12,980 nt of DNA from Prevotellaceae bacterium. Lineage in GTDB: Bacteria; Bacteroidota; Bacteroidia; Bacteroidales; Bacteroidaceae. Below the pieces are notes generated by a model, which was not told the origin of the DNA, did not search any database, and worked only from the letters and a program-made list of their open reading frames with translations. The DNA is taken from assembly GCA_022508635.1 (NCBI GenBank), contig JAFLUV010000051.1, positions 1 to 12,980 on the forward strand, in the 5' to 3' direction. Below are positions 1 through 8,100 of this stretch, piece by piece. Position 1 is the stretch's first letter. Each line of letters starts with the position of its first letter. A program made the position numbers and the translations under genes.

Positions 1-216
1 CATAGCGTTCTTGATGGCACGCTCGATGTTGTCCTTCGGCATGTTCTCGCGCTTGCAGACAGCAATGACACTACGCAATGCGGGATTGTTCTCAGGTTCG
101 GGACCGGCGGCCTTCACGGCAATGGCAATCTGCTTGCCAAGCCGGGTAAACGTCTTAGCCATGTGGCCCCATCTCTTCATTTTCGCTGCTTTACGGTATT
201 CAAATGCTCTTCCCAT
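1..216 (-). CDS. yebC: YebC/PmpR/TACO1-family regulator, N-terminal 72 codons (truncated by window edge)
   Basis: Only the N-terminal 72 residues are in the window; the gene continues past position 1. The ATG at 214-216 opens a protein beginning MGRAFEYRKAAKMKRWGHMA, the usual start of Bacteroidota YebC proteins. A basic helical stretch follows, then the family-typical NPALR (about residues 44-48) and ENMPKDNIERAIK (about 57-69). Family knowledge: cytosolic YebC/PmpR proteins of roughly 240 residues have been described as DNA-binding transcription regulators, and some bacterial and mitochondrial members as ribosome-linked translation factors that help at proline stretches, so the molecular role here is open. 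The gene lies 46 bases downstream of pheT on the same strand. The 20 or so bases before the start are A-rich with no Shine-Dalgarno motif, as is normal in this phylum. I see no separate promoter in the gap, so co-transcription with pheT is likely. Family assignment is secure. Confidence 0.93.
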   Translation of the reverse strand, partial: MGRAFEYRKAAKMKRWGHMAKTFTRLGKQIAIAVKAAGPEPENNPALRSVIAVCKRENMPKDNIERAIKNAM

Positions 217-262
217 AGTTTACTTTTTTTCGTTATGTTTTTTCGTAGTAAGTTTTTCTGTC

Positions 263-2773
263 CTATCTCAGTTCTGCGCCCAGCTGCTCCGTCAGGTTCC
301 TGATAAGCTTCTGCATGGCGGCATCAATGGCCTTGTCGTCAAGCGTCTTCGTCTCGTCTTGCAGGATGAAGTTCACGGCATACGATTTCTTGCCCTCCGG
401 CAGGTTCTTGCCCTCGTAGACATCGAAGAGCCTGACAGCCTTAAGCAGCTTCCGCTCCGTCTGGCAGGCAATACGCTCCACCTCGGCAAAGGGGACGCTC
501 CTGTCCATCAGGAGGGCAAGGTCGCGACTTACCGCGGGGAACTTGCTTATCTCCCTGTACGTGACATTCTGGCTCTTGACGATGCGCATCAGCTGGTTCC
601 AGCGTATGTCGGCAAAGTATACAGGTGCGTCAATGTCGAAAGCCTTCGTAATCCTGGCACTAACCACGCCCATCTCCGCAAGCACCTTGCCTCCCCGGTT
701 CTGGACGCACAGGCTCGTGCCGTAGATATCATTCTTGCCCTGACTGAAGACGAGCGCACCGGAAGGAACTCCCAAGCGCGTCAGTACGTTCATGACGTCC
801 GCCTTAAGCTGAGCAAAAGAGGTGTCCTCGTCGGGATGCGCCCAGCTGCCGCGCACGCGCTTGCCGGTGAGCCACAACCCAAGGTGATAGTCCTCGCTAT
901 AGGCATCAAGCACGTGTTTTATGACCTCAGGGTCACGGCTGCTGCTCACGCCGGGAACGATATCGGGACAACGGCGGTCGGCCTGGAAACGATAGCAGTT
1001 GCCGAACTCGAAGAAACGGAGGTCGGCATTGCGGTAGCTCGTATTGCGGGCAATGCTCTCCAATCCGCCAAAAAGCAATGTCTGGCGCAGGACGTTAAGA
1101 TCCTGGCTGAGGGGATTGAGGAGCCTGACCAGCTCTTCGCTCTTGTAGGAGTCCAACCCGTCATAGTATGCACCCCGTTGCAGGCTGTTGTTAAGTATCT
1201 CGCGGAAACCGCCGCCCACCAGCTGCTCGCCAATCATGTTCTGCAACTTATGGCTCAGGTCATGAATCGTCTTGACGGTAAGGCTGTTCTTGAGTGTCGC
1301 GGGTATCTCCACATTATTATATCCATAGATGCGCAGGATGTCTTCCACGACATCGCACGGACGCTGCACGTCCACACGGTAGGCAGGAACCGTAAGCTCC
1401 AGTCCCTCGCTCGTCTCGCCGTCAATGGTCATCTCCAGGCTGGTGACGATGCTTTTTATGGTCTCGGCAGGAATATGCTTACCGATAAGGCCGTCCACAT
1501 AGTCGTAGCTGAGCGATACCTTGAAGTCGGGCATCTGCTTGGCCTGCACGTCGACAATCTGCATGCTGACCTTGGCACCGGCCAGCTCCCTGGCAAGGAT
1601 TGCAGCCTGCTTCAAGGCGTAGACCTGTCCGTGAGGGTCGATGCCACGCTCGAAACGGAAGCTTGCATCAGTGCTCAGCCCATGGCGGCGCGCACTCTTG
1701 CGGATACTGGTGGGATTAAAGTAGGCACTCTCGAGCAGGACATTAACCGTCGTATCATACGTGCCGCTTCCCTTTCCGCCGAACACGCCGGCAATGCACA
1801 TCGGCTCCCGGACATTGCAGATGGCAAGATCCTGGCTGGAAAGCTTATGCTCCACACCGTCGAGCGTCACAAAAGGCGTCCCCTCGGGCAGAGTCTTGAC
1901 AACGACCTGACGACCCTCCACCATGTCCGCATCGAAGCAATGCAAGGGCTGGCCATAGGCCATCATGATGTAATTGGTAATATCCACGATATTATTGATG
2001 GGACGCAGGCCAATGGTGCGCAGCTTGTTTTGCAGCCACTCGGGACTCTCCTTCACCTGGCATCCTGTCAGCGTGACGGCAACATAGCGGGGACAAAGAT
2101 CCGGGTCTACAATGGTGACACTGACGGGCAGCGACTCGTCATCAACGCGGAAGTCGTCGCAATCAGGACGGTGCAGGCTTGTCTTGTGTCCGTTTTGGAC
2201 AAGCCACGCATACAGATCACGAGCCACGCCGTAATGACTACAAGCATCAGCACGATTCGGCGTAATGTCTACCTCCATGAGCCAGTCGCTCTCCACATGG
2301 AAATACTCGGCAGCAGGCGTACCGACCACAGCATCCTGCGGAAGGACAATGATGCCGTTATGGTCCGTACCGATGCCTATCTCGTCTTCAGCACAAAGCA
2401 TGCCGCAACTCTCTATGCCGCGTAGTTTGCTACGCTTGATGGTGAAGCACTCATCGCCGTCGTAGAGCTTGGTGCCGACAACGGCTGCTATCACTTTCTG
2501 CCCAGCCGCCACGTTGGGGGCACCGCAGACGATTTGAAGCGGCTCGCCCTCCTGCCCCACATTGACGGTACAGACATGCATGTGATCGCTGTTAGGATGC
2601 GGTTCGCAGGTCAGCACCTCGGCTACCCACAGCCCTTCAAGACCGCCCTTGATGGTTTGGACTTCCTCCACGCTGTCCACTTCAAGGCCTACGCTGGTCA
2701 GCGCTACGGCTATCTCTTGGGCACTAAGCGTGGTATCAACGTACTCCTTAAGCCATTTGTATGATATCTTCAT
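263..2773 (-). CDS. pheT: Phenylalanine--tRNA ligase beta subunit
   Basis: This 836-residue cytosolic protein pairs with PheS in the alpha2-beta2 synthetase that charges tRNA-Phe; pheS is not in the window. The start MKISYKWLKEYVD is the canonical beta-subunit N-terminus. Domains in order, with approximate limits: N-terminal domain 1-40; EMAP/OB-like tRNA-binding domain 45-157 (HPNSDHMHVC at 59-68, VCGAPNV at 82-88, SCGMLCAEDEIG at 122-133); B3/B4 editing domain about 215-390 (RPINNIVDITNYIM at 257-270, HGLSTDASFRFERG at 364-377); B5 about 415-490 (YRVDV at 465-469, EDILRIYGYNN at 477-487); catalytic-like B6/B7 about 495-735 (LLNPLSQDLNVLR at 551-563, FEFGNCY at 588-594); and the C-terminal FDX-ACB anticodon-binding domain 740-836 (KFPAVSRDLALL at 744-755). 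The protein is slightly longer than I would expect for the phylum because of an extra segment after the FEFGNCY motif. GC content is about 60-65% in sampled lines, higher than in the GH31-like neighbour. It has its own promoter and probably drives yebC too. Confidence 0.98.
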   Translation of the reverse strand: MKISYKWLKEYVDTTLSAQEIAVALTSVGLEVDSVEEVQTIKGGLEGLWVAEVLTCEPHPNSDHMHVCTVNVGQEGEPLQIVCGAPNVAAGQKVIAAVVGTKLYDGDECFTIKRSKLRGIESCGMLCAEDEIGIGTDHNGIIVLPQDAVVGTPAAEYFHVESDWLMEVDITPNRADACSHYGVARDLYAWLVQNGHKTSLHRPDCDDFRVDDESLPVSVTIVDPDLCPRYVAVTLTGCQVKESPEWLQNKLRTIGLRPINNIVDITNYIMMAYGQPLHCFDADMVEGRQVVVKTLPEGTPFVTLDGVEHKLSSQDLAICNVREPMCIAGVFGGKGSGTYDTTVNVLLESAYFNPTSIRKSARRHGLSTDASFRFERGIDPHGQVYALKQAAILARELAGAKVSMQIVDVQAKQMPDFKVSLSYDYVDGLIGKHIPAETIKSIVTSLEMTIDGETSEGLELTVPAYRVDVQRPCDVVEDILRIYGYNNVEIPATLKNSLTVKTIHDLSHKLQNMIGEQLVGGGFREILNNSLQRGAYYDGLDSYKSEELVRLLNPLSQDLNVLRQTLLFGGLESIARNTSYRNADLRFFEFGNCYRFQADRRCPDIVPGVSSSRDPEVIKHVLDAYSEDYHLGLWLTGKRVRGSWAHPDEDTSFAQLKADVMNVLTRLGVPSGALVFSQGKNDIYGTSLCVQNRGGKVLAEMGVVSARITKAFDIDAPVYFADIRWNQLMRIVKSQNVTYREISKFPAVSRDLALLMDRSVPFAEVERIACQTERKLLKAVRLFDVYEGKNLPEGKKSYAVNFILQDETKTLDDKAIDAAMQKLIRNLTEQLGAELR

Positions 2774-2809
2774 TGTTTCTTACACCTTAGTAATTATTTA
2801 TTTTGCGTG

Positions 2810-2841
2810 CAAAGGTACAAAGAAGCATGCGAAGTACCAAA
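2810..2841 (-). promoter_or_regulatory. Bacteroidota-type promoter for pheT
   Basis: On the minus strand, TTTG (2841 to 2838) is followed after 20 bases by TACCTTTG (2817 to 2810). This matches the Bacteroides sigma-ABfr consensus, a -33 TTTG and a -7 TAnnTTTG, at normal spacing. Transcription would start near 2803 and give a leader of about 30 bases before the pheT ATG at 2773. It sits in the 191-base gap after the GH31-like gene, so pheT need not depend on the ruvA transcript. Confidence 0.72.
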
Positions 2842-2964
2842 TTATTTAACAAGTATTCTATTTATGCCGTCTGAAGTATTATTTCAGCAACAGTTTTGAG
2901 ACTTCTGCATTTCCAACCTGGTTGCGAATACAACGAGTAAGTACAATTGGATGCTATGGAAAGC

Positions 2965-4392
2965 TTAGTCCTCTCTTCTGAAATAGGGAATCTCGCCAAG
3001 CAGATAGGAGTCAGAGAAGATGCGCGGGCCTTGACGATAGCATTTGCGGCAAACATCCCACCAGCGACCGGGAGGCAACCAGATAGCGCGCAACGTTCGT
3101 CCGTCTGCACCCGCTGGCGCAAGCACAGGGCAGACAAGCAATGAATCACCGCAAAGGAATTCGTCTTCATAGCGATAGGCATCGTTCTGTTCAGGCCATT
3201 CGTAATATAGTGGACGACAGATGTTTATACCCTTCATTACGGCATCCTTCCATGACCTTTGCAAATACGGGATGAGGTCATAGCGCAATCGGATAGCCTG
3301 GAGGAAAGCATCGGCAACATCCGAACTGCTTTCAGCAAAGAGCCGGGGAAGCCGCTTTATGTCAGGCGAAGGCGTGAGGATGCTGAGAAAGATGGGCATA
3401 AAGACAGAGGCCTGCATCCAACGCACTTGTAGTTCAGAATCGTCCTTGTCTATCTGAAGGCTGCCGCCTATGGCATGAACCTGCGTAGAAAACCCGCTGT
3501 TTGCAGAGATAGCATTGTAGTGTACGAGCCAGGCAAGTGTGCTCCAACGTGTCCACACATCGCCAGAGAAAGAGACAAAGGGTATGCTATCAAGAACGGC
3601 AGAAGTCAATAGGCGCAATGTATCTGCCTCATGAGCAAACAACAAACTATCCGTAGCAAGTATGGAAAAAGGGATGTCAGACTCATGCAGTTCCATCAAA
3701 AGCGTATCACGTTGACCAACAGTTAACAAGCTGTCATGACGCAACCAATAGCCCAGCACCTGACGGGACGGGAGAGACATGCCCGCAGAAGAAGGAAACA
3801 ACCTGTGCCAGTCGGAAAGAGCGGATTTATAGTCATGTCCGTAGGCAAGCAAAAACCAATCAATCTGTCCGCCTGAAGAATGATCAACAAGGCTCCACCC
3901 TGCACGAGACAGGAGCCCCGAAGGAAGCTTTTCAGCAAGATCATCGCCAGAGAGCCCTTGCAACGTAGGTAGTGCACCTCGTAAGTTAAGAGCATCAGGT
4001 TTGCCCGGATACCATACCACCTGTCGGGAGCCGAGAAAAAAGGTAATGCGCAGGAGACTGTCCGTCATCTGTGAGGGGTCGGGTCGTGAACCTTCCAAAT
4101 AACGCACCTGCAAGCTGTCAGTCTCAATATAGAGGTAGCCGCCTTCATGCCAGTAACGGACATCTTTTTCCTTCAAATAGGGCTGCTTCTGAGGGTTGTT
4201 ATCCTTCTGCTGGCTTATAGAAGGAAAGATGGTCTGAATCCCTAACATTCGATGCCCGTACACCACGAAACGCATCTGCCCGGACTGCACAACGACACCA
4301 GAAGAAGAGGGAGGTTGGGAAAAAGACCTCGTCTTCTGGGTGAACACGCTCAGAAGACACAGGATCAGAAGCAACCTTTGCGCATTGTACAT
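2965..4392 (-). CDS. Exported GH31-like protein with incomplete catalytic barrel (probable pseudoenzyme or decaying gene)
   Basis: The 475-residue product begins with a type I signal peptide (hydrophobic core about residues 7-17, cleavage perhaps near 25; no lipobox), so it should reach the periplasm or beyond. Resemblance to Bacteroidota glycoside hydrolase family 31 (alpha-glucosidase/xylosidase) runs along the chain: LSRAGWSLVD at 161-170, DWFLLAYGHDYKSAL at 178-192, barrel entry LPSRQVLGYW at 207-216, second strand IPFSILATD at 240-248, FSGDVWTRW at 275-283, RWMQASVFMPI at 324-334, RLRYDLIPYL at 368-377, CRPLYYEWP at 392-400 and LPPGRWWDV at 439-447. The usual long stretch between strand 2 and the SGD motif, which carries the nucleophile Asp, is replaced by about 25 residues. 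D278 fits the acid/base Asp, but the usual DIGG motif reads AIGG (307-310) and the RTH-type motif is absent. The end at residue 475 removes most of the C-terminal sandwich domain. Full family members are roughly 650-850 residues. There is no internal stop. It lies 28 bases after ruvA. Fold family is fairly sure; enzyme activity is unlikely. Confidence 0.8.
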   Translation of the reverse strand: MYNAQRLLLILCLLSVFTQKTRSFSQPPSSSGVVVQSGQMRFVVYGHRMLGIQTIFPSISQQKDNNPQKQPYLKEKDVRYWHEGGYLYIETDSLQVRYLEGSRPDPSQMTDSLLRITFFLGSRQVVWYPGKPDALNLRGALPTLQGLSGDDLAEKLPSGLLSRAGWSLVDHSSGGQIDWFLLAYGHDYKSALSDWHRLFPSSAGMSLPSRQVLGYWLRHDSLLTVGQRDTLLMELHESDIPFSILATDSLLFAHEADTLRLLTSAVLDSIPFVSFSGDVWTRWSTLAWLVHYNAISANSGFSTQVHAIGGSLQIDKDDSELQVRWMQASVFMPIFLSILTPSPDIKRLPRLFAESSSDVADAFLQAIRLRYDLIPYLQRSWKDAVMKGINICRPLYYEWPEQNDAYRYEDEFLCGDSLLVCPVLAPAGADGRTLRAIWLPPGRWWDVCRKCYRQGPRIFSDSYLLGEIPYFRRED

Positions 4393-4420
4393 CGGCAGAG
4401 ATTCAGCCTTGAAGAACTGC

Positions 4421-5017
4421 TTACAACATCTTCAGTGCCAACTTGATGACACGCTCCACGGTAGCCGAATGCTCCTCGGCAAGAATATGCTGCACTGCCT
4501 TGTGGGCAGGTGCAGGACTGAATCCGAGCATGGTAAGAGCAGCTACCGCCTCGTCCATCACCTCCTTGTTGAGAGCAGGTGCAGATGCCGATGCAGGTGA
4601 CGCTGCCTCAATGCCCAAAGCTCCTATTTTGTCACGCAGATCCACGATGATACGCTGTGCGGCTTTCGGGCCGATACCCTTTACAGACTTCAGCATCTTG
4701 TCGTTACCTTCGCTAATGGCTCCAGCCAACTCTGAAACCGTCATAGAAGAGAGTATCACACGGCTTGTTCCGGCACCGATGCCGCTCACACTATTCAACA
4801 ACAAAAAGAGCTCACGCTCGACACGGGTGCTAAACCCCCAGAGCTGATAGGCATCTTCACGGATGGATTCGGTAATCCACAACTTAACCTCCTGCTTACC
4901 TTGTATGGCGGAAAAAGTATTTAGGGAGATGTTTACGCCATACCCTACCCCGTGACACTCCACTACGGCAAGCGCAGGTGTCAGGTCGGCAAGGGTTCCT
5001 TTCAAATATTCTATCAT
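4421..5017 (-). CDS. ruvA: Holliday junction branch migration complex subunit RuvA
   Basis: RuvA is the cytosolic DNA-binding subunit of the RuvAB motor, which moves Holliday junctions during recombinational repair; ruvB and ruvC are not in the window. With the ATG at 5017 the protein has 198 residues, the family's usual length. Visible parts: N-terminal OB domain from MIEYLKGTL to about residue 64, with the acidic pin pair E54-D55 in IREDAYQLWGF; two helix-hairpin-helix motifs, SVSGIGAGTSRVILS at 76-90 and SVKGIGPKAAQRIIVDL at 111-127; an Ala/Ser/Pro-rich flexible linker about 138-149; and the RuvB-binding domain III about 150-198 (EAVAALTMLGFSP at 156-168). The frame can be extended three codons to a GTG at 5024-5026, but MIEY is the conserved family start, so I chose the ATG. 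The GH31-like gene follows after 28 bases and sprA diverges upstream. Confidence 0.97.
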   Translation of the reverse strand: MIEYLKGTLADLTPALAVVECHGVGYGVNISLNTFSAIQGKQEVKLWITESIREDAYQLWGFSTRVERELFLLLNSVSGIGAGTSRVILSSMTVSELAGAISEGNDKMLKSVKGIGPKAAQRIIVDLRDKIGALGIEAASPASASAPALNKEVMDEAVAALTMLGFSPAPAHKAVQHILAEEHSATVERVIKLALKML

Positions 5018-5041
5018 ATTTGTCACGTTTGATTAGTTATG

Positions 5042-5049
5042 CAAAGTTA
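5042..5049 (-). promoter_or_regulatory. Candidate -7 element of the ruvA promoter
   Basis: TAACTTTG on the minus strand (5049 to 5042) matches the Bacteroidota -7 consensus TAnnTTTG exactly and lies 24 bases before the ruvA ATG, giving a leader of roughly 18 bases. A TTTG at 5080 to 5077 is 27 bases upstream of it, longer than the normal spacing of about 20, so the -33 element is unclear. It probably drives ruvA and the GH31-like gene together. Confidence 0.5.
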
Positions 5050-5089
5050 TAAAAAAAGTGACATCCACGACCTGCTCAAACGAAAAAGA

Positions 5090-5118
5090 TTGACATAAGC
5101 ATAAAAAAGCTATGTTTT
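5090..5118 (+). promoter_or_regulatory. Candidate sprA promoter
   Basis: TTG at 5090-5092 (within TTGACA) is followed after 18 bases by TATGTTTT at 5111-5118, one mismatch from the -7 consensus TAnnTTTG. Transcription would start near 5125 and leave a leader of about 33 bases. The -7 element overlaps the left arm of the inverted repeat at 5110-5155. A second, weaker -7-like site, TACCTTTT at 5134-5141, leaves the true start uncertain. Confidence 0.35.
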
Positions 5119-5155
5119 ATATAATAAATAATGTACCTTTTACGTTAAAACATAG
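5110..5155. repeat. Perfect 10-base inverted repeat just before the sprA start
   Basis: CTATGTTTTA at 5110-5119 is exactly complementary to TAAAACATAG at 5146-5155, with 26 bases between them. The right arm ends two bases before the sprA ATG at 5158. Inside it, 5131-5135 can pair with 5141-5145 (one G-U pair in RNA) around a five-base loop. The left arm overlaps the best candidate -7 element. It could be an operator for a dimeric regulator or, if transcription starts upstream of 5110, a hairpin covering the leader. The arms are plain to see; any function is inferred. Confidence 0.6.
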
Positions 5156-5157
5156 AC

Positions 5158-8100
5158 ATGAGCGCGCGAAAACTTATATTTGCTCTGGTTGTTCTGGCAA
5201 GCATCAACATGCTTGCCACGATGAGCCATACTACCCTGACGGAGCATTCCACACAGGTTGCTCCTGCAGACACTATAACCGAAAAAAAGAAGTCTCGCTA
5301 TTCTGTACGTAAGACTGGCACGGAGAACACTCAGTCCTTGCGCAAGAAGACTGCCGACCTGAAAGAGCCGGACAACCTGAAGACTGAAGTCATTTACGAC
5401 GAGAAGGATGACACATACTCCATCGGAACCTCTCTCTCCCAGGACGAAAGCACAAAAAACCGAGGCGCATCGGGACGTTCTCAGCAGAACACACAAAACC
5501 AAGGTTCCTCGACAGGTGCGGCAGGTGCGACCTCAGGCAGCACACTACCCGGCAGGTCAGGCTTTACGCTCGGTACTGCCACCGGCTTCCTGAACGCTCC
5601 CGTGCTGATGACACCTGAAGAATACAAACAGTGGTCGCTCCAGAATAGCATGCAGCAGTACTGGCGTAGCAAAAATGCTGAGGCATTCGAGGCTGAGGGA
5701 AAGAATAAGTTCGATTTCACTGACATGCACTTCGACCTCGGACCCGCAGAAAAAATCTTTGGTCCTGGCGGCGTACAGATTAAGACACAAGGCAGTGCAG
5801 AGCTTAAAGTGGGCATCAATTCCAAGAAGGTGAACAATCCCGCCCTCGCAGCATCTCGCCGCAAAACCGTAGGCTTCGACTTTGATGAAAAAATTAACCT
5901 TAGCCTTAACGGCAAGGTGGGCGACAAGGTAAACCTCAACCTTAATTACAACACACAAGCCACCTTCGACTACGATGCACAAAACCTCAAGCTCAAATAT
6001 GATGGTAAAGAGGACGAAATAGTCAAACTTATCGAAGCTGGCAATGTGTCATTCCCCAGCAACATCAGTCTTGTGCCAGGCGTTAGCAGTCTTTTCGGCC
6101 TGCGAACAGACATGCAATTCGGTAAACTTAAGATACAGTCTGTCGTCAGCCAGAAAAAAAGTGCGAGTAGCAGCGTCAATAGCAAAGGCGGCTCACAGAC
6201 TACGAACTTCGAGTTCAGTGCTACAAACTATGAGGAGAACCGACACTTCTTCCTCTCACACTTCTTCCGCGAGCAATACGACAAGAACATGGAGACGCTC
6301 CCCACCATCTCCAGCGGTATTAATATCAAGCGTGTAGAAATTTGGGTGACAAACAAGAGCGGCAAGAGCGAAGACAACAGAAATATCATAGCATTGGCGG
6401 ATCTTGGTGAACCAACATATATTTCTAACCCAAACTGGACAAGGACAGGTATCAATGCACCAAGCAATCGCTCAAACAGTGAGTACGACGAGCTTATCAA
6501 CACCTTCCCTGAAGCACGCGATATTGCACAGGCAACCACGATACTGGACGGCTCCCAAAAGTTCGTCGGAAGTATTGACTATGAGAAGCTACAGGCCGCT
6601 CGCAAACTCTCCAGCAGCGAATACACGGTCAACAACGCACTGGGCTACGTCAGTCTGTCCAGCACGTTGCAGGTAGACGATGTCCTTGCGGTGGCGTATG
6701 AATATACATATATGGGGACGACGTACCAAGTAGGTGAATTCGCCTCAGACCTAACCGATAACTCTCAAGCTCTCTTTGTCAAATTGCTGAAAGGCACCAC
6801 GGGAAGCCCGCAACTTCCTACATGGCGACTGATGATGAAGAACGTCTACTATCTGGGCACACAGAAGGTGACAAGCGACAAGTTCCGCCTTGACATCAAG
6901 TATCAAAGCGATTCTACAGGCGTATATCTCACATATTTACCCGAAGAGAAACTGAAGAACACTATCCTGCTCAGAGCACTCAACCTGGATCGCCTTGATG
7001 CAAAAAATAACGAGCATCCCAACGGGCAGTTCGATTTCATAGAGGGCTACACCATCAGTAAAGGACGTATTATCTTTCCTGTAGCAGAACCTTTTGGCGA
7101 GCATCTGGCAAAATGGATTGGCGATCCCGCCCTGGCAGAGAAGTATTGCTTCCCCGAGCTTTACGACAGTACGAAGACCATTGCCAAACAGATTTCTGAA
7201 CATGACAAGTTCTTGTTAACGGGACGATACCAAGGCACTAATGCCGGAGAAATTGACCTCGGTGTGACAAATATAGCACGCGGCTCCGTCATCGTCACTG
7301 CCGGTGGCACAACGCTTACAGAAAACGTGGATTACACCGTCGACTATAACATGGGACGTGTCACCATCATAAACCAAAGCCTCATAGATGCCGGAACTAA
7401 CATCAGCGCCTCAGTGGAAAGCAATGACACCTACGGCATGCAGCGAAAGACAATGCTCGGTCTGAACTTGGATTATGAGATCAACAAGAACTTTACCGTT
7501 GGCGGAACATTGATGTATCTAAGCGAACAGCCCCTTACCACAAAGGTAAGCATGGGCAATGAGCCTTTGAAAAACACTCTTTGGGGCTTCCATGTCAGCT
7601 GGAAGAAGGAAAGCCAATGGCTCACGAACTTGATTGACAAACTGCCACTCATACAATGCACCCAGCCAAGCCTTATTGCTTTCAACGGTGAATTTGCCCA
7701 GCTTGTAGCTGGACAGAACCATAGTGTACAGGGGGATGCCTCCTATCTGGATGATTTCGAAAGCAGCAGCATAAAGAGCAGCCTGACGCAACCGACCTAT
7801 TGGAGCATGTCGAGTACGCCAAGCATGTTCGCGGAAAGTAAACTGACTGCAAACAAGGCATACGGCTACAACCGCGCATTGTTAGCATGGTATTATGTTG
7901 ACCCCATTTTTACCCGCCGCAGCAGCACGCTCACTCCAGGACATATCAAGAGCGACCTGAACCAGCTCTCAAACCACTATGTCCGAGAGGTCTATGAACG
8001 TGAATTATATCCCCAAAAAGCACAGAACAGCTACACGAGTGCCACCAGCCTCAACGTCCTGAACTTAGCATTCTATCCCAAAGAGCGCGGAGCCTATAAT

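Noticed and set aside
11..2425. An 804-codon open frame on the plus strand, antisense to pheT.
   Set aside because: It overlaps the well-recognised pheT almost completely, its translation resembles no family I know, and such long antisense frames are common opposite GC-rich, codon-biased genes.
2873..2889. A CTGAA/TTCAG inverted repeat between the GH31-like gene and pheT as a terminator.
   Set aside because: It has only five base pairs, mostly A-T, and no following T tract on either strand.
2862..3182. A 106-codon minus-strand frame overlapping the end of the GH31-like gene and the gap to pheT, considered as a frameshifted GH31 C-terminus.
   Set aside because: Its sequence after the overlap shows no GH31 C-terminal motif, and the upstream part is out of frame with clear GH31-like sequence.
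5018..5026. GTG at 5024-5026 as the ruvA start (three extra codons).
   Set aside because: RuvA proteins normally start at the MIEY-type methionine, ATG is preferred, and the extension leaves a shorter leader after the candidate promoter.
5134..5141. TACCTTTT as the -7 element for sprA.
   Set aside because: It would leave only about ten bases of leader, and there is no TTTG at proper spacing upstream. The 5090-5118 pair is the better candidate, though this is not settled.
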